Positions 35,046 through 44,248 of a stretch of 64,000 nt of DNA are shown here, piece by piece. The DNA is from Myxococcales bacterium. GTDB taxonomy: Bacteria; Myxococcota_A; Polyangia; Polyangiales; Polyangiaceae. Position numbers and translations under genes: made by a program. Below the pieces are notes generated by a model that saw nothing but the letters and a program-made list of their open reading frames with translations, was not told where the DNA came from and did not search any database. The DNA is taken from contig JAJZQG010000007.1 of NCBI GenBank assembly GCA_021847645.1, positions 1 to 64,000 on the forward strand. Reading direction: 5' to 3'. How positions within the stretch are numbered: the first letter of the stretch is position 1; every line of letters starts with the position of its first letter.

Positions 35046-35363
35046 TACTTGATCAACAACCGCCGCAGGCTGGACTACGCCGTCGCGCTCGAATGCGGCT
35101 TCCCCATGGCAACCGGCGTCGTCGAGGGAGCGTGTCGCTACCTGATCAAGGACCGGATGGACCGAACGGGCGCACGGTGGGCGCTCCAGGGAGCTGAAGC
35201 GGTTCTGCGCCTGCGCACGCGCGGAGACCTCCCCGAATACTGGGCCTTTCACCTCGGACGGGAATTGCAGCGCAATCACCTGTGCCTCTACGCCGACCAG
35301 CGCCCACCCAATCCACTCCCGCCCGCAAGCCCCCCAAAGCCGAAGCTGCGGCGAATCAAGTAG
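35046..35363 (+). pseudogene. C-terminal remnant of an ISKra4-family transposase
   Basis: The frame encodes ~105 residues with the ISKra4 C-terminal pattern: [20 protein letters not shown], then [39 protein letters not shown] and [14 protein letters not shown], ending at a natural stop. The preceding ~40 codons do not resemble the family, so the N-terminal ~300+ residues with the catalytic acidic residues are missing. The remnant abuts a truncated oxidoreductase gene in the same frame, immediately after the TAG. Confidence 0.85.
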
Positions 35364-36434
35364 AAACTGCCCCGTTCAAAAGGAGCCGCACCCCAAGGAT
35401 TCGCCAGCCAATGCCGCGATCCTTGCCTGGCCCAGGTCCTTCGCCTGCTGATTGACACGCCCGGCTGGCCAATGCCCGACGCCCCGCTCATCAGCGCGCT
35501 CGTCGTGCTCGCGATATTCCATACAAGGAACGCCGGAGCGCCCATCGGAGGCTCGATTCGGGTGGCCCAGACCGTCGCAAAGCGATACCGCGAGCTCGGG
35601 GGCAGCATCCAATTCAACGCCAAGGTGGACAAGATACTCGTCGAGCACGACCGGGCCGTGGGCATCCGGCTGGCCGACGGAACCGAGCACAGGGCCGACG
35701 CGGTCATCTCCGCGGCCGACGGACGGACCACGATCTTCCGCATGCTGGAAGGCCGCTACGCAGGACCGGAGATTCGGCGCGCCTACGCCGAGTGGAAGGT
35801 CTATCCGCCTGTGCTTCAAGTGATGATGGGCGTCGCCCGGGATCTGTCCGCCGAGCCTCACCACCTCATCTTCGATCTGCCGAGCCCGATTCTGGTTGCC
35901 GGCCAGGCACGCACCATGCTCGACGTGCTCCACTACTGTCATGACCCCTCCACGGCCCCGCAGGGCAAGTCCGTCGTGCAGGTCTGGTACGGTAGCAACT
36001 ACGACTACTGGGCCGCCCTGCGTCGTGATGCAGAAAGCTACGCCCTCGAGAAGCAGCGCGTCGCCGATCTCTCCATCGCGGAGCTCGACCGGCGCTGGCC
36101 CGGCTTTGCACGACAGCTCGAGGTCGTCGACGTGGCCACGCCGCTGACCTACGAGCGCTATACCGGGAATTGGCAGGGATCGCCCGACGGCTGGTGCATC
36201 ACCACCGCGAACATGGGCAAGGAGCTGCCGAAGCGGCTCCCCGGGCTACGTCGTTTCTACATGGCGGGGCAGTGGACGATGCCGTTCTCCGGTGTGCCCG
36301 GCGCGGCCACCTCCGGTTGCCATGCGGTGCAGTTGCTGTGCAAGGACGACCGCAAGGAGTTCGAGAGGCACGCTGCCCGCGGCGTCGAGCCCGTGTCCAG
36401 CCCCGAATTCCATGACGATCAGCAGGCAGGCTGA
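35364..36434 (+). pseudogene. N-terminally truncated CrtI-like FAD-dependent oxidoreductase
   Basis: The frame opens right after the transposase stop; recognisable homology begins near 35400 (FASQCRDPCLAQVLRLL). It continues with PIGGSIRVAQTVAKRYRELGG, VRLADG-type substrate-domain sequences, AVISAADG, and the C-terminal FAD-contact motif GLRRFYMAGQWTMPFSGVPG. The usual N-terminal GxGxxG dinucleotide-binding fold, ~150-200 residues, is absent. Without it the product cannot bind FAD normally. An internal ATG (35472) would give a 320-residue fragment. The parental enzyme was probably a phytoene-desaturase-like or retinol-saturase-like oxidoreductase. Confidence 0.8.
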
Positions 36435-36533
36435 GCAGGACCGGCGAACGTCCCGCAACGCCCGGCCCGAGGCAGCGAGCCCTGTCGTGTCCCCCAAGAG
36501 GCGTCGGCGTGCGCCGCGATGGGGGTGGCAGCA

Positions 36534-36824
36534 CTATTCGCCCCGGTCCTTGATCTTCTGACCCGTGTCTTTCACCTTCTCGCCGACCTGCTTGACGACC
36601 TCCTTGGCCTTGCCGGCCCCCTCGCTGACCAGCTTCGAGGCCTCATCGACCACGCCCTTGGCCTTCTCGGCGGTCTTTTCGATGGTCTCCTTGACCTTCT
36701 CCGCCGCGGGCCCCTCTTTCCCCCTGTGCCCTCCGATCTTGTCCTTCGCCCTGTGTACGATGTCCCTCACTCGGTCCGTCGTGCTGGCAAGCATGCCCTT
36801 GTTCTCTTTGGTGGTGTCGGCCAT
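36534..36824 (-). CDS. LEA/CsbD-like small stress protein
   Basis: This is a 96-residue, highly charged protein made of Lys/Glu/Ala-rich 11-mer-like segments (TAEKAKGVVDE, GAGKAKEVVKQ, GEKVKDTGQKI). An N-terminal part (DIVHRAKDKIGGHRGK) recalls CsbD/Rv0909-type stress proteins. It has no membrane segment. Such proteins are intrinsically disordered in water and associated with desiccation or general stress. AGGAGGAG lies upstream of the ATG. It stands alone between an accessory relic patch and a glycosidase gene. Confidence 0.75.
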   Translation of the reverse strand: MADTTKENKGMLASTTDRVRDIVHRAKDKIGGHRGKEGPAAEKVKETIEKTAEKAKGVVDEASKLVSEGAGKAKEVVKQVGEKVKDTGQKIKDRGE

Positions 36825-37474
36825 CGAACTCCTCCTTGGTGTGCGTCTCGTCCGGCGCGTGCCCCGCGGTCTCGCCCGTCGCGACGCCGGATTCGACGCT
36901 GCGGTGGTGTGTCGCACGCGGAACACGGTGCAATCGACACGGAAGGACTGGCCCGGGCGTCCCCTGGGCATCCCTTGGAAGACCTTGGATCGCTGGATGC
37001 GGTCCGGCCTCCCGAGAACCTACCCGGGCCGCCTCCTCCCACCGTATGGTGCGTAGCGGCAAGCCGGGCTGCAAGGGAGCCGGCCTATCTTGTTACGAGC
37101 TTGCACGGACCTTCCGCGCTTTGCCAGGCGAGCTTGCCTCGAGGATTGTTGTTGTGGAATCGCCGGTGCACCTCATGGCAAGAGCACTTGCGGTAGCGGT
37201 GTTTATCGTCTGCCCGGTTCTGCGGCTTGGTGGCCTGTATTCCACGGCGCTTGAGACCCACTCCCGCTGATCCCCCGCAGCGGCACCTCGGGGGCGCGAC
37301 CATTCTATCCCGGTCGTTTTCACGTCCGAACGTCCCAGGCGGCCGCTGCCCCCATTCGGCCGCTCGGCTTCCGTTGCGCCGTCTCCCCTCCAACAGGCCG
37401 CGGCGGCAGCCGGTACGTCGCGCGCATGGACTCCGCCCGTGCACTGCTGGTATTTCTTTCCCGTGGAGGCCCGC
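36825..37474. other. 650-bp divergent intergenic region
   Basis: This contains the promoters of the LEA-like gene (minus) and the glycosidase gene (plus). I did not find an RNA gene, a supported ORF or a clear promoter. CCCCCG and CGGGGG arms around 37270-37293 could form a small hairpin. Confidence 0.35.
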
Positions 37475-38917
37475 ATGAGTCCTGCCAACAACACCAACAG
37501 CTGGCTGCTGATCGGAGCGGCTGTGCTGCTGGCTGTCGCGTGCTCGAGCACGACCACCAGCGAGCCGGGCGCAGCCGCGGGCGCCCCGGCAAGCGACGCG
37601 GGAGATGCGGCCAGCGGTGGAAGCAGCGGGGACGGCAGCGCAGGTGCCGGTGGCACCGCGGGCGCCGTTGCGACCGGAGGCAGCGCAGGTGCAGGTGGCA
37701 CCGCGGGCGCCGGTGCGACCGGAGGCAGCGCAGGTGCGGCTGGCTCGGGAGCAGGCGGAAGCGCCGGCAGCCCCTGCGATGACCCGTGCCCCGCGCCCAA
37801 CGGCGGAGTGACCTGGCAGTGCAAGAAGCGATTCCTGTATGGCGTCAACTACGCCTGGAACGTGTTTGGAGGCGACTTCGGCGGCGTGCCCCAATGGGGC
37901 CAGCACGGCGTGAGCAACAACGCGGGTGCGGTGTCCGCCGATCTCGCGGACATGCGGGCCCACGGCGCCGGCACGATTCGTTGGTGGATGTTCCCCGACT
38001 TTCGCGGCGCCGGCGTGACCTTCGATGCCTCCGATACCCCGACCGGCCTCGGCGGAACGGCCGTGGCCGACATCGACAAGGCCCTCGAGCTTGCCGAGCA
38101 GAACGACGTCTACCTGATGCTCACGTTGTTCTCCTTCGACGCTTTCAAGCCCACCGGCGACGTGAGTGGTATTCGCGTCCCCGGTATCGCCCCCATGGTC
38201 ACCGACGATGCCAGGCGAGCCGCCCTCATGCAGGTCGTGCGTCAGGTGGCCCAGACCGTGGAGGCGAGTCCGTACGCTCACCGCATGATGGCGTGGGACG
38301 TCATCAATGAGCCCGAGTGGGCCATCAGCGGAACTGACCCCTACGCCGATCCGGCCTTCACGCCCGACGCGAGCTCATTGCAGACGGTGACCTTCTCGCA
38401 GATGGAGACGTTCGTCAAAGACGCCATCTCGGCACTTCGGGGCGAGAGCTCGGCGCTCGTGACGGTGGGCGGCGCTGCCGCGAAGTGGGCCCGGGACTGG
38501 AGCCAGGTGGATGTCGACTTCTATTCGCTGCATATCTACGATTGGGTCGACCAGTATTGGCCGTACAGCGATCCGCCCGGCACCTATGGGCTGTCCAAGC
38601 CGATCGTGATGCAGGAGATGGCGTTCGACGGGCTCAGCGGCACGCCCTACGGGACAGTCGTGCAGAGCTTCTGGGACACGGGCTACGCCGGCGCCATGCC
38701 GTGGATGTGGACCGAGGCGAGCGCGGCGAACAAGTCCGCATTCAAGGCCTTTGCCGATCAGCATGGATGCGAGACCGTCTACAGCCACGCCGTGGCCAAC
38801 CTGCTGGCCGCGAGCGCCCACCCATTCTGTCGAGCGGCGCCCGTACCCGGCGTGATTCCCAGCCTGCGGCGATGCCGGGTGCTCGACGGCGTGCCGGACT
38901 GCTCCGGAGCGCGCTGA
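37475..38917 (+). CDS. GH-A clan glycoside hydrolase lipoprotein (GH5-like)
   Basis: This is a 480-residue lipoprotein. The lipobox near VACSS (Cys ~22) is followed by a ~70-residue Gly/Ser/Ala linker and a (beta/alpha)8 catalytic domain starting at KRFLYGVNYAWN. The acid/base Glu279 lies in WDVINEPEW and the nucleophile Glu381 in PIVMQEMAFDG, the NEP...E pair typical of GH5 and relatives. SLHIYDWVDQYWPY matches the usual substrate-cleft strand. It likely cleaves a beta-glucan, mannan or related polysaccharide at the cell surface; the exact substrate is not predictable. GGAGG precedes the ATG. Confidence 0.88.
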   Translation: MSPANNTNSWLLIGAAVLLAVACSSTTTSEPGAAAGAPASDAGDAASGGSSGDGSAGAGGTAGAVATGGSAGAGGTAGAGATGGSAGAAGSGAGGSAGSPCDDPCPAPNGGVTWQCKKRFLYGVNYAWNVFGGDFGGVPQWGQHGVSNNAGAVSADLADMRAHGAGTIRWWMFPDFRGAGVTFDASDTPTGLGGTAVADIDKALELAEQNDVYLMLTLFSFDAFKPTGDVSGIRVPGIAPMVTDDARRAALMQVVRQVAQTVEASPYAHRMMAWDVINEPEWAISGTDPYADPAFTPDASSLQTVTFSQMETFVKDAISALRGESSALVTVGGAAAKWARDWSQVDVDFYSLHIYDWVDQYWPYSDPPGTYGLSKPIVMQEMAFDGLSGTPYGTVVQSFWDTGYAGAMPWMWTEASAANKSAFKAFADQHGCETVYSHAVANLLAASAHPFCRAAPVPGVIPSLRRCRVLDGVPDCSGAR

Positions 38918-38974
38918 TGCGGTCGCCAAGCTCGCCTGGCCTTTGCGGCGCAATCAGGCTCGGGCTGAGCGAGG

Positions 38975-39586
38975 CTAGTACGCCCGCGTCAGCGAGAAGC
39001 ACGCATCCTGGTCCTTGCCCAGCTTGAGCGCGATTCCCACCACCACGCCCCGCGCCACGCGACGCACGTAGTCGTTCAGGTTCATGAACACCAGACGGCC
39101 TCCGCCCGATTCGTTGGCGCGCCACGCGGGCCAGCCTGACGGCTCGAACGGCGGCGTCTTCGTGTAGTCGAACAACAGCTCCCCCGGATGCGACGCGTCC
39201 GCCTCGGTCACTGCGAAGTAGCCGGGGCCCGTCAGCGCGCCCACCCCGGGCGTCGGCTGATGGTTGTAGCCGAACACCAGGCCGTCCGCGGTCCGGGTGA
39301 ACCGCTTCTGAAAGCGAGAGAACAGCGGCAGCGAGTTGCGCCCTTCGTAGGTGATCGTGGATCCCGCGGGAGCCGACGACGGCACGATGTCGTCCAGGCC
39401 CAGCGGTTCGCCCGTGCCGACCAGCGAGTACATGCGGCGGATGAGCGCTCCTCGCACGGCCAGCACCTGATCGATACGGCGCTCCGGCGACAGGTCGTCG
39501 AGCAACGAGGACATGTCGATCGCAGGCGCGCCCTGCTCCACCATCTCGCGCAGCGTGCTGCGTGTGCTTCGGGTGACGTGGCTCAT
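38975..39586 (-). CDS. Conserved-looking hypothetical protein
   Basis: This is a 203-residue protein without signal or membrane segments. It starts with a helical, charged region (LREMVEQG...LLDDLSPERRID) and continues with a beta-rich part that includes ITYEGRNSLPLFSRFQKRF, GYNHQPTPG and LVFMNLNDYVRRVARGVVVG. I do not recognise it. The start is uncertain (ATG at 39586 or 39598); neither has a good ribosome-binding site. It is divergent from the AtoE-like gene. Confidence 0.65.
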   Translation of the reverse strand: MSHVTRSTRSTLREMVEQGAPAIDMSSLLDDLSPERRIDQVLAVRGALIRRMYSLVGTGEPLGLDDIVPSSAPAGSTITYEGRNSLPLFSRFQKRFTRTADGLVFGYNHQPTPGVGALTGPGYFAVTEADASHPGELLFDYTKTPPFEPSGWPAWRANESGGGRLVFMNLNDYVRRVARGVVVGIALKLGKDQDACFSLTRAY

Positions 39587-39711
39587 GGCGCCGAGCATAT
39601 CCAATCGCGGCGCCCGCCGCACGCGTAGGTCGGCCGTCGGTTCAGCCACCAATCGCCCGACGAAATCAGGCGCAACGTCAACGCCTCCCGATCGGAGTAT
39701 CTTCTCCCCCC

Positions 39712-41199
39712 ATGTCCGGCGCTGATCTTCCCGCTTCGCTCGGGGCCCCGCCCCCGCCGCGCCAGTCGCCCGATGCTGGCGCACACGACGAACGAGCCGG
39801 TTGGCTCGCCCGCGTCGCCACCACGTTCACGGCCGTCGCCGAGCAATGGGTCCCCGACGCGTTCATCTTCGCGCTCGCCGCCACGATCATCGTCGCGCTC
39901 GCCGCCCTCGGCGTGGTGCGCGCGGCCCCCTCCACCGTGCTGCATGCGTGGGGCTCGGGCTTCTGGGATCTGCTGCCGTTCACCATGCAGATGGCGCTGG
40001 TGATCATCACCGGCTACGTCGTGGCGTCCACCCGTCCCGTCTACCGGCTCATCGCCCGCCTCGCCTCCGTGCCGCGATCCGGCCGCGCCGCCGTGGCCTG
40101 GGTCGCGTTCTTCGCCATGGCGTCGTCCTGGCTCAACTGGGGCTTCAGCTTGATCTTCAGCGCCGTGCTCGCCAAGGAAACCGCCCGCAGGGTCCGCCAC
40201 GTCGACTACCGCGCCGTCGCCGCCAGCTCCTTCCTCGGTCTCGGCAGCGTCTGGGCCCAGGGCCTCAGCGGCTCTGCCGCCCTGCAAATGGCCACACCCT
40301 CCGCCCTTCCCCCAGCCATCCGCGCCATCGTCGAGAGCCGCGACAAGATCCCCGGCGGCATCATCCCGCTCACGCACACCATCTTCCTGTGGCAAAGCGT
40401 CGTGAGCGTCCTCGTCGAGATCGCGCTCGTCACCCTCGTCGTCTACTTGTACGCTCCGCCTCCCTCCCGCGCCCGCACCGCCGAGATGATGGGCATCGAC
40501 CTGGGCCCCTGTCCCCTCGATCGCCCCGGCCCCGACAACAAGGGCACGCCCGGCGAATGGCTCGAGCACTCGCCCCTGCTCACCATCCTGTTTGTCGCCG
40601 TCGCCGTGGCGTACCTTGCGTTGGAGTTCTCGCGCGGCGGCAAGGGCCTCGCTGCCCTCGACCTGAACTCCATCAACCTCATCTTCCTGACCGTCGGCTT
40701 CGCTCTCCACGGCACCCCCGCGCGCCTCATGCGCGCCGTGCGCGAAGCCACCCCCGGCGTCTGGGGCGTCATCCTCCAGTTCCCCCTGTACGCCGGCATC
40801 GCCTCCGTCATCGTCAAGACCCAGCTCAACGAGCACATCGCCAACCTGTTCGTCAGCATCTCCTCGCACACCACCTTCGCTCCCATCATCGCCGCCTACT
40901 CCGCCATGCTCGGCGTGTTCGTGCCTTCCGGCGGATCCAAGTGGGTCATCGAGGCGCCCTACGTCATGCGCGCTGCACACGACCTGCACGTGCACCTCGG
41001 TTGGACCGTCGCCGTCTACGACCTGGGCGAGGCCATCGCCAACCTCGTGCAACCATTCTGGATGCTGCCCATCCTCGGCATGTTCGGCCTGCGCGCGCGC
41101 GACATCATGGGCTACACGTTCCTCGTGTTCCTCGTGCTCGCCCCCGTCGTGCTGCTGATGGTCACGCTCTTCGGCATGACGCTGCCCTATCCGCTCTGA
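39712..41199 (+). CDS. atoE: AtoE-type short-chain fatty acid transporter
   Basis: This is a 495-residue inner-membrane protein with about 11-12 hydrophobic segments. Family patterns visible are FTAVAEQWVPDAFIFAL, QMALVIITGYVVAST, ASSWLNWGFSLIFSAVLAKE, NLIFLTVGFALHG and FVPSGGSKWVIEAPY, as in AtoE (COG2031). These proteins are associated with uptake of acetoacetate and short-chain fatty acids. The ~30-residue N-terminal extension is Pro/Ala-rich. No ato operon partners are nearby. The start has no evident ribosome-binding site. Confidence 0.9.
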   Translation: MSGADLPASLGAPPPPRQSPDAGAHDERAGWLARVATTFTAVAEQWVPDAFIFALAATIIVALAALGVVRAAPSTVLHAWGSGFWDLLPFTMQMALVIITGYVVASTRPVYRLIARLASVPRSGRAAVAWVAFFAMASSWLNWGFSLIFSAVLAKETARRVRHVDYRAVAASSFLGLGSVWAQGLSGSAALQMATPSALPPAIRAIVESRDKIPGGIIPLTHTIFLWQSVVSVLVEIALVTLVVYLYAPPPSRARTAEMMGIDLGPCPLDRPGPDNKGTPGEWLEHSPLLTILFVAVAVAYLALEFSRGGKGLAALDLNSINLIFLTVGFALHGTPARLMRAVREATPGVWGVILQFPLYAGIASVIVKTQLNEHIANLFVSISSHTTFAPIIAAYSAMLGVFVPSGGSKWVIEAPYVMRAAHDLHVHLGWTVAVYDLGEAIANLVQPFWMLPILGMFGLRARDIMGYTFLVFLVLAPVVLLMVTLFGMTLPYPL

Positions 41200-41216
41200 G
41201 CCAACCCGCGCTCCGA

Positions 41217-41849
41217 TCAGTGCAGGTGCTCGCGACCCGGCGAGCTCGGTCGCTTCGCCGGATCGTCCGCTCGTCCCCCGAGCGTGATCGCGAACGGCAG
41301 CGCCACCAACGCCAGGATCATCGTGGCGTAGATGCCCACGCCGAAGTCGAAGCGGATCGGAACGAGCGTGCTGCCACGCGGCGGATGCACCAACAGCACC
41401 AGCGTCGTCACCAGCGGGACAGCCGTGAACAGTCCGGCCGCGACCCGCGCACCTCTCATCTTGCCCACCGACCGCCGTGACAACACCGTCGGCAGCAACG
41501 TGACCCATCCCACCAGGCAGCCCCAAACCCAGCCCAGCACGCGCGCCATGTCGTAGCCCGACAACGTCTCGATCTCCGGTGTGCGCACGTGCACCCAGGG
41601 CAGGAAGAAACAGCACGCACCCGCAATGCCCAGCAGCACCAGCGCTCCCCGTCCCCTGCGCCAGTACGTCGCGGGTAGCCTCTCCCAAAGTGGATCGCGC
41701 GGCGCGTCCTCCTCGATCTGCACGTCGTACGACGTCGGCAGCTTCGAGATCGGCGACAGCTCCAGGCCGCACGTCGGACACTTGTTCGCCTCGCCCGCGG
41801 CGAACATCTCCCTGCAAAATGGACACGCAATCAGATCGCTCAAAGCCAC
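41217..41849 (-). CDS. Zinc-ribbon plus four-helix membrane protein
   Basis: This is a ~210-residue protein. The N-terminus has a zinc ribbon, CPFC...CPTC (residues ~10-32), followed by four hydrophobic segments (ALVLLGIAGACCFFLPWVHV, VWGCLVGWVTLLPTVL, AAGLFTAVPLVTTLVLLV, YATMILALVALPFAITL). The family is unrecognised; the layout recalls small Polyangial membrane proteins. The start is uncertain. The GTG used gives VALSDLIACPFC; the upstream frame is arginine-rich and overlaps rnc on the opposite strand. Confidence 0.65.
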   Translation of the reverse strand: MALSDLIACPFCREMFAAGEANKCPTCGLELSPISKLPTSYDVQIEEDAPRDPLWERLPATYWRRGRGALVLLGIAGACCFFLPWVHVRTPEIETLSGYDMARVLGWVWGCLVGWVTLLPTVLSRRSVGKMRGARVAAGLFTAVPLVTTLVLLVHPPRGSTLVPIRFDFGVGIYATMILALVALPFAITLGGRADDPAKRPSSPGREHLH

Positions 41850-42052
41850 TCCAGCATAGCCGATTCTCACCGACGTCACCTCCCGTGGCTCCGACAACCC
41901 CGCCCTGCACCGGTTCCCCGCACCGCAACGCGCGCCCCCCACAACCCCATCACCGCCTTCCGCGCACCCGGTCAAAAACGCACGGGCCAACCGCCTCCGG
42001 TTGATCCAGACTGGGGCCGTCCCGCACGGTCGCGGGACGGATACCCTGACCG

Positions 42053-42757
42053 ATGACCCCGATCGCACCCCGTTCCGAACTGCTTGCCCTGCTCGGCCTC
42101 GAGGCCGAGATCCCGCACCTCGACGAGGCCCTCACCCACGCGAGCTTCGTCAACGAGCACCCCGGCTCCGCGGACTACGAGCGCCTCGAGTTCCTCGGCG
42201 ACGCTGTGCTCGGCTTGTGCGTCAGCGAGCTGCTCATCGAGCAATGCCCCACCGCAAGCGTCGGCAAGCTCACGCGCATGCGCGCTTCGCTCGTGAGCAC
42301 CGAGGCTCTCGCCGACTTCACCCGCTCTCATGACGTTGCCCGCTTCGTGCGCTTCGGCCGTGGCGCTGCCGCATCCGGCGACGCCAACCAGCCCAAGGTC
42401 ATGGCCGACGTCGTCGAGGCTCTCGTCGCAGCCCTGTTCCTTCACGGCGGCATCGAGGCGGCCCGCGGCTTCGCGCGCACCGTCGTCGGTGACAAGATCG
42501 CCGCCGCATCGGTCATCGCGGAGCGTGACCCCAAGAGCAAGCTTCAGGAGCTCGTGCAGCGTGGCGGCGCCGATGCCCCGTCGTACCGAACCACGAGCAT
42601 CGAAGGGCCCGACCACGATCGGTTCTTCGACGTCGAGGTGTCCATCGCAGGCGCTGCCGCCGGTCACGGCCGAGGCCGCACCAAGAAGCAAGCCGAGCAG
42701 GAAGCCGCGCGCGACGCGTTGGGCCGCTTGGACAAGAAGACGGAGGATATCGCATGA
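42053..42757 (+). CDS. rnc: Ribonuclease III
   Basis: This double-strand-specific endoribonuclease functions in rRNA and mRNA processing. Its 234 residues have the RNase III signature YERLEFLGDAVLGL with catalytic acidic residues, the second acidic site ADVVEALVAALFL, and a C-terminal dsRNA-binding domain (DPKSKLQELVQRG...GRTKKQAEQEAARDAL). Full length. It overlaps the downstream small exported protein by ATGA, indicating coupling. Confidence 0.96.
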   Translation: MTPIAPRSELLALLGLEAEIPHLDEALTHASFVNEHPGSADYERLEFLGDAVLGLCVSELLIEQCPTASVGKLTRMRASLVSTEALADFTRSHDVARFVRFGRGAAASGDANQPKVMADVVEALVAALFLHGGIEAARGFARTVVGDKIAAASVIAERDPKSKLQELVQRGGADAPSYRTTSIEGPDHDRFFDVEVSIAGAAAGHGRGRTKKQAEQEAARDALGRLDKKTEDIA

Positions 42758-43485
42758 AGACGCTCGTCCTGGGCCTGGTGATGGCTGCTGTCGCGCTCGT
42801 GTCCGCACCCGCCTTGGCCGGGCCCTACCTCAACACCTCCGCCATGCTGTTGCGTGAGAGCTTCACCGCAGGCGCCTGGGTCCGTGAGAACCTGGGCGAT
42901 CGCGACCTCGCCAACGCCGCCCACGACATGGCCCAAGCGCGCTTCGACGTCGCCTCCAAGATCGTCGTGCCCGACGAGGTCAAGAAGGCCCACCCGCACC
43001 TGCTGCTGTCCCTCGGCAACATGGAGCGCGCCATGGACGCCGCCTCCCAAGGCCAGGTCTCTTCGTTCGTCAGCTACATGAACACGGCGGACGGCGAGGC
43101 ACGCACCTTCAAGACCATCCTGGGCGAGCTCGGCTTCCGTTTGCCCGAGCCGCGTCGTCCGCACGCCACCACCGGCTGGCAGCCGTCCGACGATTCAACG
43201 CAGCCCGCGCTCCGTCTCGTGTGGCGCCGTTCGCCCCGGCCGACGCTCGATGCGCCCCGGCTTCGTCTTGGTGCTGATGTCCCCGGTCGACGACACGTCG
43301 ATGAGCTCTATCGCGTTCGGGTTGACCATCTTCGCGTCACGCGCCCGCAGCTCCTCGACGAGCTTGTCCTGCGTCTCGATCGCCCGCTGCCTGGCGATCA
43401 GGCGACGAATCGTCTGCTCCTCGTCCTTCAGAGTCCTGCTGACGGCAGGCATGCTCCCGCGCCGCCAGACCACCGCGAATCCTGA
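42754..43485 (+). CDS. Small exported helical protein with abnormal C-terminal extension
   Basis: This has a signal peptide (cleavage near PALAGP) and a ~110-residue helical domain (MLLRESFTAGAWVREN, AHDMAQARFDVASKIVVPDE, HLLLSLGNMERAMDAA) ending near residue 137 (LGELGFRLPEP). The frame then runs ~105 codons further, but this tail lies wholly antisense to the 3' end of the convergent parvulin gene and is Arg/Leu/Pro-rich like a shadow ORF. The native stop was probably lost. The coupled start (ATGA with rnc) is good. Function unknown. Confidence 0.65.
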   Translation: MKTLVLGLVMAAVALVSAPALAGPYLNTSAMLLRESFTAGAWVRENLGDRDLANAAHDMAQARFDVASKIVVPDEVKKAHPHLLLSLGNMERAMDAASQGQVSSFVSYMNTADGEARTFKTILGELGFRLPEPRRPHATTGWQPSDDSTQPALRLVWRRSPRPTLDAPRLRLGADVPGRRHVDELYRVRVDHLRVTRPQLLDELVLRLDRPLPGDQATNRLLLVLQSPADGRHAPAPPDHRES

Positions 43486-44214
43486 ACCCTCCGGCACGGG
43501 GTGGTCGACGAACTCGCCATCCTTGACCTGCTTGGCCGCCTCCACCAACGACATCTCCACCCGCGTCTTGCCGTCCGCGCTCGTGCCTTGGTCGGTGACG
43601 AAACCCAGGTTGCCGCCCCGCATGTTCGACGACTTGTCGAGGGACTGATCTCGCGCCAGCTCCGTCCAGGTGCGCGGCGTCGGATCCTTCTTGACCTCGT
43701 CCAGGATCTTCTGCGCCTGCTCCTTCGTCGCTACCAGGATCCGCCATAGCGCGTAGCGCGGCGGCGAGTTGTAACGGTCCTTGTTCTCCTCGTAGTAGCG
43801 CAGCACCTCCTCCTGCGTCACGTCCGCGGGCTTCGTCGCTTGATCCCGAAGCTGAAGCAGCAGCGCCGACGTGAGCAGATCGCGCTTGCGCAACTGCACG
43901 TCCGGGTTGCTCGCCAGGCCGCGATCGAGCGCACCTTGCGCGAACAGCATCTCCGGGACCAGCACCTGCGTCACGTAGTTGCGCTTGATGTCGTTCGGTG
44001 TCGAGCCGAACGTCGCGCGCTGAAACTGCGGCACCTTCGCCAACAGACGTTCCAAGCCGCTTTCCGTGACCGTCTGCGCTCCAACCCGAACCACCACGCG
44101 ATCCGCGGTCCCGTCCGCGTGCGCCGCATCCGCGCCGCTCAGGGTCAGGATCGCCGCCATCGGCAAGACCAGGGCCAGTACCGATCGCCCGACGTGCCTC
44201 GAGGACATTCTCAT
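43195..44214 (-). CDS. Exported parvulin-type peptidyl-prolyl isomerase
   Basis: This is a ~339-residue protein with an N-terminal signal sequence, a SurA/PrsA-like chaperone N-domain and a PpiC rotamase domain. Residues ~150-245 contain ALWRILVATKEQAQKILDEV, WTELARDQSLDKSSNMRGGNLGFV and the GEFVDHPVPEGSGFAVVWRR end. A ~70-residue charged C-terminal tail follows. It likely assists folding of envelope proteins. Start codon choice among GTG 44223, ATG 44214 and ATG 44208 is open. The 3' end overlaps the extended convergent ORF. Confidence 0.88.
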   Translation of the reverse strand: MRMSSRHVGRSVLALVLPMAAILTLSGADAAHADGTADRVVVRVGAQTVTESGLERLLAKVPQFQRATFGSTPNDIKRNYVTQVLVPEMLFAQGALDRGLASNPDVQLRKRDLLTSALLLQLRDQATKPADVTQEEVLRYYEENKDRYNSPPRYALWRILVATKEQAQKILDEVKKDPTPRTWTELARDQSLDKSSNMRGGNLGFVTDQGTSADGKTRVEMSLVEAAKQVKDGEFVDHPVPEGSGFAVVWRRGSMPAVSRTLKDEEQTIRRLIARQRAIETQDKLVEELRARDAKMVNPNAIELIDVSSTGDISTKTKPGRIERRPGRTAPHETERGLR

Positions 44215-44248
44215 GATGCGCACGTACTGGCCGATGGCCGCTGCGGGG

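Noticed and set aside
39583-41928. A 781-codon minus-strand frame opposite the AtoE-type transporter
   Set aside because: Gly/Asp/Glu-rich antisense sequence without a domain; the transporter on the plus strand is strongly supported.
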